The position numbers and the translations under genes were made by a program. The notes under the pieces are model-generated. The model searched no databases and was not told the DNA's origin. It saw only the letters and a list, made by a program, of their open reading frames with translations. A stretch of 64,000 nt of DNA from JAAXHB01 sp965221635 (lineage in GTDB: Bacteria > Actinomycetota > Acidimicrobiia > Acidimicrobiales > Aldehydirespiratoraceae), in contig OZ244902.1 of NCBI GenBank assembly GCA_965221635.1, positions 248,001-312,000 on the forward strand. Reading direction: 5' to 3'. Each line of letters begins with the position of its first letter. The first letter of the stretch is position 1. Of the stretch, positions 17,634 through 27,007 are shown one piece after another.

Positions 17634-19625
17634 TCAGGAGCCATCGACGCCGGGTAGCGGGGCGGCTTCGGGTTGCAGCACCCCTGCTGCCACCAGGGCC
17701 TCCACCAAGGCCTGGAACTTGAAGGTGGTCTCGTCGAGTTCGGTTTGGGGCACCGAATCGGCGACTATGCCCGCTCCTGCGAACAGCCAAACCCGATCCG
17801 CGGTGGCCAGGCCCGAGCGCAACGCCACACACAGCTCACCGTTGCCGTCCAGGGCACACCACCCCACCGGCGCCGCGTACCAGCCGCGGTGAAATCCCTC
17901 ACGTCGGGCGATCCACTCCACCGCCGCGTTGGTGGGAGTGCCCCCGACGGCGGCTGTGGGGTGCAGTTCACCGGCCACGCGCAGCACATCCATGTCGCTC
18001 ATGCCGCTGCGACGGCGTGCCACCCTCGCAGTGATCGGAGTGCTGAGATGCTGCACCCTGGCCAGGCGCATCACGTCGGGCTCGGCGGGGGTTGGGTCGA
18101 CCAGGCCCAGATGGTTGAGCGACTCGGTGATGTTCTCCACCACGAAACGGTGCTCGGACTGCTCCTTGGACGACGCCACCAACTGCTCCGCAAGCCGGCG
18201 ATCCTCTTCGGGGGTTGCGCCACGGGGCGCTGTGCCTGCCAGCGCAGTGGCATGAATGCGAGGACCGTCAAGGGTGACCAACTCCTCGGGGGTGGCGCCG
18301 AAGAACAACGGCCTCACACCCCCCGACTGCGCCGGATCGCCATCCGACGCTTCGCAAGGGCCGGGCCCTCCGGCAGAGAAAGCAAACACGGCGCACTGAG
18401 GGTTGGTGCTGCGCAGTCCCGCGAGTACCCGCGCCCGAGCCCAATTCGAGGCCATGTCGGCTTCGAGGCACACCGAACGCGCCAACACCACTTTCGCGAG
18501 TTCACCTGCGCCGATGGCCTCGGTTCCGTCGGCCACCAAACCCAGGTAGCGGTTGTCAACACCCAACTCTGCCAACGCTCGCGGAGCAACACGCTCAGTG
18601 CCCACAACGTCCGCGGTGGCATCGGCTTGTTCGACCACCGCCTGGGGTGGCTCGAAGTTTTTGAGGCGCTGCTCGAGGTGGCGCAACGTTTGCTGCTCGT
18701 CGTTGTCGGCACCGATGCGAGCCGCCGCCTGAATCCAGAACTCGTCTCCTTGTTGGATGATGGTGGTGGCTGCAAGCACCAGGCGGCAGTCCCCGAAGCC
18801 GGCCCAGTGCTCGACACCCGGCCCACGCCGATCTGAACCGCCAGGCGAAACCTCGGAATCGGTAGCTGTGGCGGCGCCGGAACCCGTGAACGAGAAACCG
18901 CCGACCAGCAACGGCGCCGGAGCGTCGGTGGGGCCGTGGCGGCGCACACGAGCCTCCAGGGTGACCCTCGCCGCGGAGGCCCCGGCGAATCTGTCCACAC
19001 CGCTGGGTTCCACCACCTCCACCTCCCCCAGCGCCACCAGACCCTCGCGCTGCGACGGGCTCAGCCACACCGCCACGGGCTCGGCCGGGTCGGCGGCTGC
19101 GAACACCGCCAGGGGGTCCACTTGTTGCTGAAGGCGTCGGCTCACCACCACGATCGTTCCCGCGGCCGTGGCGGTGTCTTCCTCCTCGGCGAGGCGTGAC
19201 ATGGCCCGGCTCACCAGCGTGCGCTCGAAATGGGAGGCCACGAGGCGTGTGGCCACCGGCACGAGGCGTTGCATGCTCTCGGCGAGCTCGGAACGGTCGT
19301 GTCCCCGCTGGGCGGCTTGTCGTTTGAACAGGTCGAGAGCGTCGTCGATAACCGCTTCGGTGTTGGCGGCGTGGCGCATCGCCAGCGCGGCCAGTTCCTC
19401 CACTTTCACGCCTTCGCTCATGAGGGTGCGAGCCGCGATCAGCATGTCCACCGCTTCGGGTTCGAACAGTTCGCCCGTGGCGTCGCCGGTGGGCACGAGC
19501 AGTCCGGCGTCCACCGCCAGATCCACCCAGAACGGCTCAAGTTCGGCGCGATCGGCCAGTTGTGCCCGGTTGAGGGCCTCCCCGCTTTGGTGCGGAGCCG
19601 TTTGATTGTGAGAAGACTCCGACAC
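17634..19625 (-). CDS. menF: Isochorismate synthase with an N-terminal MerR-like domain
   Basis: A 663-residue protein in one uninterrupted frame. Residues ~155-663 are an isochorismate synthase (chorismate-using fold) with 'ATALAGTAPRG', the substrate-binding 'ELHPTAAVGGTPT' and 'GAGIVADSVPQTE'. Residues ~18-100 read like a MerR winged helix: 'AQLADRAELEPFWVDLAVDAG' (helix-turn-helix), 'FEPEAVDMLIAARTLMSEG', then 'VKVEELAALA'. A helical linker (100-150) follows. Known isochorismate synthases are about 400-480 residues and lack such a domain, so this looks like a regulator-enzyme fusion. The start GTG at 19625 lies before the DNA-binding part; no good internal start for MenF alone was seen. 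It is first in the men run. Confidence 0.88.
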   Translation of the reverse strand: MSESSHNQTAPHQSGEALNRAQLADRAELEPFWVDLAVDAGLLVPTGDATGELFEPEAVDMLIAARTLMSEGVKVEELAALAMRHAANTEAVIDDALDLFKRQAAQRGHDRSELAESMQRLVPVATRLVASHFERTLVSRAMSRLAEEEDTATAAGTIVVVSRRLQQQVDPLAVFAAADPAEPVAVWLSPSQREGLVALGEVEVVEPSGVDRFAGASAARVTLEARVRRHGPTDAPAPLLVGGFSFTGSGAATATDSEVSPGGSDRRGPGVEHWAGFGDCRLVLAATTIIQQGDEFWIQAAARIGADNDEQQTLRHLEQRLKNFEPPQAVVEQADATADVVGTERVAPRALAELGVDNRYLGLVADGTEAIGAGELAKVVLARSVCLEADMASNWARARVLAGLRSTNPQCAVFAFSAGGPGPCEASDGDPAQSGGVRPLFFGATPEELVTLDGPRIHATALAGTAPRGATPEEDRRLAEQLVASSKEQSEHRFVVENITESLNHLGLVDPTPAEPDVMRLARVQHLSTPITARVARRRSGMSDMDVLRVAGELHPTAAVGGTPTNAAVEWIARREGFHRGWYAAPVGWCALDGNGELCVALRSGLATADRVWLFAGAGIVADSVPQTELDETTFKFQALVEALVAAGVLQPEAAPLPGVDGS

Positions 19626-19770
19626 TGATGCCAGGCTAAGAGCGCCCGCCTGTGGGCGTTCAAGTGACTAGCAGCACCCTTCGGCCCAGTGTCGGGTGCG
19701 CCCCGCTCAACGGCGCCTCCCAGCACCGACCCGCGGCCCGACGGTGAGCTGTCAGCCGGTGGCGCCGATG

Positions 19771-21876
19771 TCAGCCGTCTTCGTTTGGATCGCTGCCAGG
19801 GGCCGGATCGGGGATTTCGCCGGTCTCAAGGAGACGTTCGAATCCGGCTGCGTCCAGCACCGGCAAGCCAAGGCTTTGGGCCTTGTTGAGCTTGCCGGAG
19901 GAGGCGCCCTCACCGGCCACCATCAGCGACGCCCGGCCCGACGGGCTGCTGAGCGCCCTGCCGCCACGACCGGTGATCGCCGCCTTCACCCCGTCACGGC
20001 TGTAACCGTCGAGCTTTCCCGACACGACTATCGACAACCCGGCCAGAGTCTGGGGCACGGACGTGTCGGTTGTCGGGGTGTCGGAGGTCATGCGCACACC
20101 AGCGGCGCGCAACCGCTGCACCAGGTCACGCGATCTCGGATCGGCGAACCAGCCGTGGATCGCCGCGGCCATTATCGGCCCGAAACCCTCGATCTCGGCG
20201 AGATCTTCCTCGGACGCGGCGAGGATGGCGTCCATGGTGCCAAACGCCGCGGCCAGCGACTCCGACGTGGCCGATCCCACCTCCGGGATGCGCAAACCGA
20301 ACAACAAGCGCGACAGCGGCTGCTGTTTGCTGGCGGTGATGGCGGCTCGCAGGTTGGCCACAGACACCTCCCCGAAGCCTTCGAGTTCGCCGACCTTGTC
20401 GTAGTCCAGCGAGTAGAGGTCAGGGGGATCGCTGATCAGGCCGAGCGAAACGAACCGGTCGATGTTTCGTTCGCCCAGGGCTCTCACGTCCATGGCGCCA
20501 CGGCTCACGAAATGCTCGATCCGTCCCCTCACCTGTCGGGGGCAGTCGTAGTTCACACAAAACGTGGCCGACGCGCCCTCTTCGCGTTGCAGCGGCTTGC
20601 CGCACACGGGGCAGTCGCGTGGAAACACCCACGGCGCCAACCCGTCCGGTCGGGCCGACAGCACCGGGGCCACCACCTCGGGGATCACGTCACCCGCTCG
20701 CCGCACTATCACCGTGTCACCAGGGCGCACATCCTTGGCTGCAACCTGGTCTTCGTTGTGCAGCGTTGCGGTGGTGACCGTCACACCGGACACGAACACC
20801 GGCTCCAGGTAAGCGAAGGGCGTGGCCTGCCCCGAGGGGCCGATCGATACTTGAATGTCGAGGAGTTTCGTGGAGCGCTCCTCGGGTGGGAGCTTGTAGG
20901 CCACCGCCCAGCGTGGGGCTTTGGCATCCGCGCCGAGTTGACCCTGAGTGGCCAGGTCGTCGACCTTCACGACCATGCCGTCGAACTCGTAGTCATAGGC
21001 GTGGCGGCGTTCGCCGTAAGCCTCCACGTACCGCTCAACCTCGGCGAGGGTTTCGAGGCGGCGGCAGTGTTCGTTGATCGGCAATCCCAGCGTGGCCAGC
21101 CATTGCAACGACTCGAAATGGGAGGCCAACGTGGGCCCTCCTTGCATGGGGCCGAGTTGGTAGCAGAAGAACGACAGGTTCATGTTGGCCGCGGCGGAGG
21201 CGTCCACGCGCCGCAGCGCTCCGGCGGCGGTGTTGCGAGGGTTCACGTAGGTTCTGGCCTGCTGCGCGGCTTGGGCCTCGTTGAGCGCCTTGAACACCGA
21301 AAGGCGCAGGAACACCTCGCCGCGGGCTTCGAGCACCGCCGGCGGGTCGGGCGTGTCGAGGCGGTGGGGCACATCGGCGATGGTGGACACAGTGTGGGTG
21401 ACGTCCTCGCCCACACGACCGTCGCCACGGGTGGCTGCTTGGGTGAGCCGACCGTTTTCGTAGCGCAGCGAGATTGCCAGCCCGTCCAGTTTGAGTTCTG
21501 CGCAGTAGGCGCCCACCTCTTCCACACGTCGCAGCGCCCGTTCGCTCCACGCCCGCAGTTCGGCGACGTTCATGGCGTTGTGAAGCGACATCATCGGCCG
21601 GGTGTGGGTGACCGGCGCGAACGCGGCGCCCGGCGGCGCCCCAACGGTGCGGGTGGGCGAATCGGGCGCTGCCAGTTCTTGATGGTGGGCTTCGAGTTGT
21701 TGCAGTTCGGTGAGCATGTCGTCGTAGTCGGCGTCGGGGATCTCGGGGGTGCCCTGGTAGTACAGCGCGGCGTGGCGGGTCAACTCGCCTCGAAGCCACG
21801 AGGCGCGCGCCCCGGGATCGTCGGTGCTTGGCGACGCAGCCGCGGCGGTTTGGGGGTTGACCATCTCGGCGATCAT
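19771..21876 (-). CDS. ligA: NAD-dependent DNA ligase
   Basis: A 701-residue LigA that seals nicks in DNA using NAD. The layout is complete: an Ia domain with 'HAALYYQGTPEIPDADYDD', adenylation Lys K129 in 'ELKLDGLAIS', an OB fold, a four-Cys zinc finger (CPVCG and CVNYDCPRQ), helix-hairpin-helix repeats ('IEGFG') and a C-terminal BRCT domain ('LAGLSIVVSGKLDGYSRD'). The frame is open back to 22167, but the first ~97 codons are Pro-rich with no homology. I therefore start at the ATG at 21876, with an ATG at 21864 as the other choice. Confidence 0.96.
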   Translation of the reverse strand: MIAEMVNPQTAAAASPSTDDPGARASWLRGELTRHAALYYQGTPEIPDADYDDMLTELQQLEAHHQELAAPDSPTRTVGAPPGAAFAPVTHTRPMMSLHNAMNVAELRAWSERALRRVEEVGAYCAELKLDGLAISLRYENGRLTQAATRGDGRVGEDVTHTVSTIADVPHRLDTPDPPAVLEARGEVFLRLSVFKALNEAQAAQQARTYVNPRNTAAGALRRVDASAAANMNLSFFCYQLGPMQGGPTLASHFESLQWLATLGLPINEHCRRLETLAEVERYVEAYGERRHAYDYEFDGMVVKVDDLATQGQLGADAKAPRWAVAYKLPPEERSTKLLDIQVSIGPSGQATPFAYLEPVFVSGVTVTTATLHNEDQVAAKDVRPGDTVIVRRAGDVIPEVVAPVLSARPDGLAPWVFPRDCPVCGKPLQREEGASATFCVNYDCPRQVRGRIEHFVSRGAMDVRALGERNIDRFVSLGLISDPPDLYSLDYDKVGELEGFGEVSVANLRAAITASKQQPLSRLLFGLRIPEVGSATSESLAAAFGTMDAILAASEEDLAEIEGFGPIMAAAIHGWFADPRSRDLVQRLRAAGVRMTSDTPTTDTSVPQTLAGLSIVVSGKLDGYSRDGVKAAITGRGGRALSSPSGRASLMVAGEGASSGKLNKAQSLGLPVLDAAGFERLLETGEIPDPAPGSDPNEDG

Positions 21877-22052
21877 AGGCAAGGCCGGGGTGTGCGGTGG
21901 AGGTTGCCAAAGCACGGGACGCGCCGGGTTGGGGAGCAGGTTCGCCGTGACACAATTGGCGGCGTGGGCGCGTTGAGTCTGTTGCGACAGGACGCGCACG
22001 TGTGGCAGAGGGTTGGGCGCCGCCGAGCGTTCAGGGTTGACGGGGAGCTTCG

Positions 22053-22985
22053 ATGAGCGCCGTGAAGGGTGACCGTGTGCCCGTGCGGGTGTTGGTGATG
22101 GTGGTGTGGCTGCTTTCGGGCGCACCGGCGGTGGTGTGGGAGTTTGCGGGACGCTTCGGCCACCCATTCGGCGACATGCTGCACGACGCCAACAGCGGAT
22201 TCCGGATGACGGCGAGCGTGGGATTGTGGGCGCTGTTCGGGCTGGTCGTTGTGATGTTGATGCTGCCGGGCGCCGCGGCGCTGACCACGATCCGGATCGT
22301 GGTGCCCGCCAACGCCTTGCTGGTGATTTGGGCGGTGGCGGTTACCGACAACAGGTCCTGGGCCGCGCACTTGCTGGTGGCCGGGGCCGCGTCGGCGGCT
22401 GCGAACCTGGTGCTCACACCGGACTTCGGTGACCGGGTTGTGGACGCGTCCTCCTACGGCGACGAACGCAGGTTTCTGCTCAAGACACCAGGGGTGGCCC
22501 TGGTGGCCTTGGTGGTGCCCACATGGGCGGCCGCGGTGGCGGGTGTCACCGTGGGGCCGCTGCTGTTGGCGGACAGTCGCTGGGTGGCCGGTGGTGTAGT
22601 GACGGCGTTGGGGTTGCCTGTGGCAGCGTTGGCGTTCCGGGCGCTTCACCGCCTGGCGAGGCGCTGGCTGGTGTTCGTTCCCGCCGGGCTGGTGATCCAC
22701 GACCACGTGGCGGTGGCCGCACCGGTGCCGGTGATGCGCCGCAACATCGCCATGATCGGCCCGGCCCGTGAGCACACAACCGCCACCGACCTCACCGCAA
22801 CCGCGTTCGGCATGGCGCTCGAAGTGCGCCTAAGCGAACCGATCTCGGCCATGGCCCCCACCGCAGGCGGCGACCATTCCGAACAGCAAATCGAAGCAGT
22901 GCTCGTTTCACCCGCTCGCCCCGCAGCAGTGCTGGCAACAGCCGCCACAAGAGGCATAACAATAGAGCAACCCCCCAAAACCTAA
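22053..22985 (+). CDS. Conserved-looking integral membrane protein, function unknown
   Basis: A 310-residue protein with about five or six hydrophobic segments in the first ~220 residues ('VLVMVVWLLSGAPAVVW', 'LWALFGLVVVMLML', 'VALVALVVPTWAAAVAG' and others). A soluble C-terminal third rich in Ala and Thr follows. I recognise no catalytic motif. The middle carries 'HRLARRWLVFVPAGLVIHDHVAVAAPVP', which resembles a membrane-adjacent regulatory fold, but I cannot name it. The ATG at 22053 has GGGGAG five bases upstream. It is divergent from ligA across 176 bases and ends 31 bases before the 3' end of mnmA. Confidence 0.75.
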   Translation: MSAVKGDRVPVRVLVMVVWLLSGAPAVVWEFAGRFGHPFGDMLHDANSGFRMTASVGLWALFGLVVVMLMLPGAAALTTIRIVVPANALLVIWAVAVTDNRSWAAHLLVAGAASAAANLVLTPDFGDRVVDASSYGDERRFLLKTPGVALVALVVPTWAAAVAGVTVGPLLLADSRWVAGGVVTALGLPVAALAFRALHRLARRWLVFVPAGLVIHDHVAVAAPVPVMRRNIAMIGPAREHTTATDLTATAFGMALEVRLSEPISAMAPTAGGDHSEQQIEAVLVSPARPAAVLATAATRGITIEQPPKT

Positions 22986-23016
22986 CCCAGGCCGGGGTGA
23001 TGGGGCGGGGCGGGGG

Positions 23017-24090
23017 TTAGGTGGCTTGGCCTCCTCCTACTACTTTGTCGCCTTGGTAGGCCACGACGCTTTGGCCTGGGGCGACGCGACGCTTGGGTGA
23101 GGCCCAGGTGAGCAACGCTTCGCCTGAGCACGGCGGGCCGAGGGGTTCGATGGTGGCTTCGGCGGTGGGGCCGTGCGCGGAGGTTTGTGCTTGCACGACG
23201 GTCACCGGGTCGCCGGTCCAGCGCCACTGTTGCAACGGGGTGTGGCTGGTTTCGAGCTCTTCTCGGGTGCCCACAACCACCGTGGCGGTGTCCTGGTTCA
23301 CTTCGAGCACGTAGCGGGGCTCGCCGCCGAGTGCTCCCAGGCCGCGACGTTGGCCCACGGTGACCAGTTCCATGGCGTCGGTTGCGCCCAGCTGCGCGCC
23401 GCTGGTGGTGACGATCCGACCGGGCCTGAAGCCGATGCGCTCACCCAGAAAGGCCTTGCGGCCCTTATCGGAGGTGATGAAACACACGTCCTGACTGTCG
23501 GGTTTCGAGGCGGTTGCCAGGCCACGCTCGGAGGCCAGTTTGCGCACCTGTTGCTTGGTGATGTCGCCAACCGGAAGCAGCAGCCTGCCGAGCACCTCCG
23601 GGGTGAGCATGTGCAGCACGTAGGACTGATCCTTGGCCCGATCCGCGCCGCGGGCCAGCCGCGGCCCGTGCGGTGTGGAAACAACGCGGGCGTGATGACC
23701 GGTGGCCACCAGGCGAAATCCGAGCGCGTCGGCGCGACGCAGCAGCCGATCGAACTTGAGGTGGCGGTTGCATTCGATGCACGGGTTGGGTGTGCGTCCC
23801 GAAGCGTGATCGGCCACATACGGGGCCACCACGTGACGTTCGAAATCGTCTCCGAAGTTGAACACGTGATGGTCGATGCCGAGCTTGTCGGCCACCCAAC
23901 GGGCGTCGTCGGTGTCGGCCACCGAACAGCAGCCCGTGTCGGACGGTCCACCCCACAATTTCATGGTGACGCCGGTGACCTCGTAACCGGCGTCCACCAG
24001 GCGCGCAGCCGCCACCGACGAGTCCACCCCGCCCGACATGGCCACCAGCACCCGCCGGTCGCGGCGCTCGGAATGCGCCTCCGGGCCCAT
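23017..24090 (-). CDS. mnmA: tRNA-specific 2-thiouridylase
   Basis: An enzyme of about 357 residues that puts sulfur on U34 of tRNAs for Lys, Glu and Gln. It has the PP-loop 'AMSGGVDSSVAAARL', the nucleophile Cys in 'NPCIECNRHLKF' and the second catalytic Cys in 'SQDVCFI', with a C-terminal beta domain. The ATG at 24090 is one base past the stop of the cysteine desulfurase gene, so the sulfur donor and the user are made from one transcript. The frame extends to 24126, but the extra residues lie inside the upstream gene and add no homology. Confidence 0.95.
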   Translation of the reverse strand: MGPEAHSERRDRRVLVAMSGGVDSSVAAARLVDAGYEVTGVTMKLWGGPSDTGCCSVADTDDARWVADKLGIDHHVFNFGDDFERHVVAPYVADHASGRTPNPCIECNRHLKFDRLLRRADALGFRLVATGHHARVVSTPHGPRLARGADRAKDQSYVLHMLTPEVLGRLLLPVGDITKQQVRKLASERGLATASKPDSQDVCFITSDKGRKAFLGERIGFRPGRIVTTSGAQLGATDAMELVTVGQRRGLGALGGEPRYVLEVNQDTATVVVGTREELETSHTPLQQWRWTGDPVTVVQAQTSAHGPTAEATIEPLGPPCSGEALLTWASPKRRVAPGQSVVAYQGDKVVGGGQAT

Positions 24091-24091
24091 T

Positions 24092-25318
24092 TCAGCCACC
24101 ACCGAAACGATCGAGACGACGCACACTGGCCACGATCACGTCCACCGCTCGTTCGATGTGCGGCTCCTCGGTGGTGTGGCCCAGCGACAGGCGCAACGAC
24201 CCGGCGGCAAGCTCACGAGGAATACCCATCGCAGCGAGCACGTGCGAGGGATCCTGGGCGCCGCTCGAACACGACGACGCCGCGGAGGCAGCCACGCCCG
24301 CGTCGTCGATCAGGAACAGCAACGCCTCGCTGATCACGCCGCTGATGCACACGTTGGCGATACCCGCGGCGATGTGGCCCCGGTCCGCGGCGCCCTGCGC
24401 TGCGGAGATGAGCACCCTGTCGCCGAGCTCTGCGACCAGCCCGTCGATCAGCCGGTCTCGCAGCGCGCCGATTCGTGCGACGCTTTGGGCGCGCTCCGCG
24501 GTGGTTTCGCTCAACGCCGCCGCGAACGCAACGGCCCCGGCAACATCGGGTGTGCCCGCCCGGCGTCCCCGCTCCTGACCGCCGCCCACGATCAGCGGAT
24601 CGAGTTGCGCCTCGTTGCGCACCACCAGCGCCCCGGTTCCCACCGGTGAGCCGACCTTGTGGCCGGTCACCGACACCAGGTCGCAGTCGGCGGTTAGTTC
24701 GGCCACGTCGATCCAGTTGGGGGCCTGAACTGCGTCGGTGTGCAACAACGCGTCGGGGGCCAGCCGTCGCACGATCTCGGCCACCTCTGCCATGGGCGTG
24801 ATGGCGCCGGTTTCGTTGTTGACCGCTATCACCGACACCACCGCCACCCGGTCACAACGCCCGAGGGTGTCCTCCAGTTGTTCACAGTCCACGAAGCCGT
24901 GCGGTCGCACCCCTACCACAGCGCCGTGGCCGCTTGCGGTGACCGGATCGAGCACGGCGTGATGCTCGGCGGCGGTGGTGACCGCCACCCAAGTGGCGTC
25001 TGTGTCCGAGTTGCGGGCCGCCAAAGCGCCGGTTATGGCCATGTTGTCGGCTTCGCTTCCGCCCGAGGTGAACACCACCTCCGAAGGATGGGCTCCCAAG
25101 GCCTGTGCAACCGCTTCGCGGGCGCCGTCGAGGGCTTTGCGCGCGTTGCGTGCCGCCCGGTGCGATCCGGTGGGGTTGGCGTGATGCTCACAGGCCGCCG
25201 CCAGCCAAGCGCGCCGCGCCGACTCGCGCAACGGCGTGGACGCCGCATGGTCGAGGTAGATCTCGGCGTGGCCGGTCACCTGCCCGGCGCCGCGCAGCGA
25301 TGTTTCCAAGGCGACCAC
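24092..25318 (-). CDS. iscS: Cysteine desulfurase (IscS/NifS family)
   Basis: A 408-residue PLP enzyme that takes sulfur from cysteine to form a persulfide. It begins with 'IYLDHAASTPL', has the PLP Lys K221 in 'VTGHKVGSPVGTGAL' and the persulfide Cys C350 in 'SAASSCSSGAQDPSHVL', a mobile loop typical of the IscS group. It precedes mnmA with a one-base gap, so tRNA thiolation is the likely use; iron-sulfur cluster supply is also possible given the NifU-like protein nearby. The start is uncertain: the GTG at 25318 gives the full frame, and the GTG at 25279 lies closer to the conserved start. Confidence 0.93.
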   Translation of the reverse strand: MVALETSLRGAGQVTGHAEIYLDHAASTPLRESARRAWLAAACEHHANPTGSHRAARNARKALDGAREAVAQALGAHPSEVVFTSGGSEADNMAITGALAARNSDTDATWVAVTTAAEHHAVLDPVTASGHGAVVGVRPHGFVDCEQLEDTLGRCDRVAVVSVIAVNNETGAITPMAEVAEIVRRLAPDALLHTDAVQAPNWIDVAELTADCDLVSVTGHKVGSPVGTGALVVRNEAQLDPLIVGGGQERGRRAGTPDVAGAVAFAAALSETTAERAQSVARIGALRDRLIDGLVAELGDRVLISAAQGAADRGHIAAGIANVCISGVISEALLFLIDDAGVAASAASSCSSGAQDPSHVLAAMGIPRELAAGSLRLSLGHTTEEPHIERAVDVIVASVRRLDRFGGG

Positions 25319-25437
25319 GCCGTCAATCTACGGCGGGGCAACCTGAGGCGAGGAAAGTCTGCGCTTGGGCCGTCTCGCCGAAAGCCCCGCGGGGCGCAGC
25401 GTGTGCCACGACCGGTGGCCTGGAGCGAACCGGGTTG

Positions 25438-26379
25438 TCAGATGCGTTCGGAGATCACCGACAGCACCGGGTCTTGCCAGCGCGACGCGCCCCACAGCGA
25501 CAACGCCACCAGTCCCGCGGACAGCACCACGCCCACCAGCACCGGCACGATGTTGTGAACTGCTCGCCGTTGGCAGCGCAGGATCACCCAGCCCATGCCC
25601 AGGCCCGCCAGCAAGCCGCCGAAGTGGCCGCCCTTGGAAATGTTGGGAACCGCAAAGGTGAGCGCCAGGTTGATCAACAGCAGCATTCCCAAGGGTGAGC
25701 GCCACAAGCTGCCCCCAAAGAGCTTTTGGATCATTGCCATGGTTCCGAGCAGCCCGAACACCGCGCCGGAGGCGCCCACGGTGTACACGTTTGGATCGAG
25801 CAGCATCACCCCGGCGGCGCCGCCGAGCATCGACACCACGAACAGCGTCACGAAACGGGCTGCGCCCATGGCCGATTCCAGCAGTTGGCCGAGCAGCCAC
25901 AAGGCGTACATGTTGAACGCCAGATGCATGATGCCGTCATGGAGGAACGCCGAGGTGACCAGGCGGTAGTACTCGCCCGTGTCCACACCGATGGATCCGC
26001 TCAGAATCCCCCAACGGCGGGCCACCAACGCGCCGTCGTAGAGCACCGATGGGTTGATGGAGAAGAAATCGGCGCCGTTCGCCAGGGCGTACACGAACGC
26101 GGCCACGTTGGCCACGATGAGCGTTCTGGTGACCAGGTAACGGCCGCCGCCCGATTTGGTGGTGATGCGGCTCATCGGTTCGGGCCTGCTCATGATGCTG
26201 CGACTCCCTGAGCGGGCGCATTCCGGGCAGTGAAAGCCAACGGAGGCCTGATGCATGCAGTGCGGGCAGATCGGTCGGTCACAACGCTGACACACAACCC
26301 CTGCGCGGTTGGCGGGATGGCGGAAACAGGCCGGCTTGCCGTGCGTTTCGTCTGTAGTGCTCTGGGGCGGCGTTTCCAC
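25438..26379 (-). CDS. Rhomboid-family intramembrane serine protease with N-terminal zinc finger
   Basis: A 313-residue protein. Residues ~18-54 hold Cys and His spaced like a B-box zinc finger ('CFRHPANRAGVVCQRCDRPICPHCM' region, then 'HCPEC'). After a linker come about six to seven membrane helices with the rhomboid motifs: 'FLHDGIMHLAFNMYAL' (HxxxN region), catalytic S204 in 'GASGAVFG' and catalytic H252 in 'GGHFGGLLAG'. Rhomboids cut membrane-spanning substrates within the bilayer. The zinc-finger-rhomboid layout is common in Actinobacteria. The start is a GTG at 26379 with a weak ribosome site. Confidence 0.92.
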   Translation of the reverse strand: METPPQSTTDETHGKPACFRHPANRAGVVCQRCDRPICPHCMHQASVGFHCPECARSGSRSIMSRPEPMSRITTKSGGGRYLVTRTLIVANVAAFVYALANGADFFSINPSVLYDGALVARRWGILSGSIGVDTGEYYRLVTSAFLHDGIMHLAFNMYALWLLGQLLESAMGAARFVTLFVVSMLGGAAGVMLLDPNVYTVGASGAVFGLLGTMAMIQKLFGGSLWRSPLGMLLLINLALTFAVPNISKGGHFGGLLAGLGMGWVILRCQRRAVHNIVPVLVGVVLSAGLVALSLWGASRWQDPVLSVISERI

Positions 26380-26433
26380 CGCGTGGCACGGTAACCGGCC
26401 GCGCCGCAGATCACCCGTGATCCGCCGTGGCGC

Positions 26434-26694
26434 CTAGAGCGACACGAAGGTTTCGTTCATGCCTATGGCGTTGACTTCGCGCACCTCGGTGACCCCTGGG
26501 ACGCGGTCCTTCATGATCCGCTCGATTCCCGCCTTGAGGGTCTGGGTGCTGGCCGGGCAGGTCACACACGCACCGTGGAGTTCCACGGTGATCACTCCGG
26601 ATGCCTCGTCCACGCTCACAAGGTCGATGTCGCCCTCGTCCGCCTGGATGGCCGGCCGGATGATCTCGATGATCTTCTCCACTTCGGCGATCAC
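26434..26694 (-). CDS. NifU C-terminal domain protein (Nfu-type iron-sulfur carrier)
   Basis: An 86-residue protein made only of the NifU C-terminal domain: 'IRPAIQADEGDIDLVSV', then 'GVITVELHGACVTCPASTQTLKAGIERIM' with the CxxC pair (C43, C46) that binds a [4Fe-4S] cluster for delivery. The GTG at 26694 begins right at the domain; the open frame continues upstream to 27078 but overlaps the divergent small gene and shows no homology there. It ends 54 bases before the rhomboid gene. Together with the cysteine desulfurase it suggests local iron-sulfur work. Confidence 0.88.
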   Translation of the reverse strand: MIAEVEKIIEIIRPAIQADEGDIDLVSVDEASGVITVELHGACVTCPASTQTLKAGIERIMKDRVPGVTEVREVNAIGMNETFVSL

Positions 26695-26775
26695 ACCACC
26701 AGTGTTACCGCTCGGGGCGCCGGCCACACCCCCACCCCGGCGAACGCCCGCAGTGGCGTCGGTAGCCTCGGGCGG

Positions 26776-26940
26776 GTGAGCGGCTCGATGTTGGCCCACA
26801 TCGCAGGCGTGAGCGAGTGGGTGCTGTTGGTTCTGGTGGGGATGCCGATGGCGATCGCCGCCGGGTTGGTGTGGAGCGCCAAACGCCGGGCGCTCGATCA
26901 GGCACAACACAGCGACGAAGAAGCCTCCGACCACGCCTGA
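26776..26940 (+). CDS. Possible small one-pass membrane protein
   Basis: A 54-residue frame from the GTG at 26776 (or ATG at 26788) has one clear hydrophobic helix 'WVLLVLVGMPMAIAAGLVW', a basic stop-transfer stretch 'SAKRRA' and an acidic tail. It fills the space between the NifU-like gene (divergent, 81 bases) and the 3' end of murA. No family recognised; support is the clean membrane-protein layout. Confidence 0.45.
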   Translation: MSGSMLAHIAGVSEWVLLVLVGMPMAIAAGLVWSAKRRALDQAQHSDEEASDHA

Positions 26941-27007
26941 CCGCAGGCTGGGCCAGGCGCTCGGGGCCCAGGCTGTGCGGGCCCAGGTCTTGGCCCGGGT
27001 GGTCGGC

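Noticed and set aside
19826..19850. tRNA T-loop-like string GTTCGAATCC
   Set aside because: It lies inside the ligA coding region and no cloverleaf can be drawn around it.
19696..22056. Long plus-strand open frame opposite ligA
   Set aside because: The minus strand encodes a complete, recognisable DNA ligase; the opposite frame is low-complexity His/Arg/Gly-rich, as expected from high-GC shadow frames.
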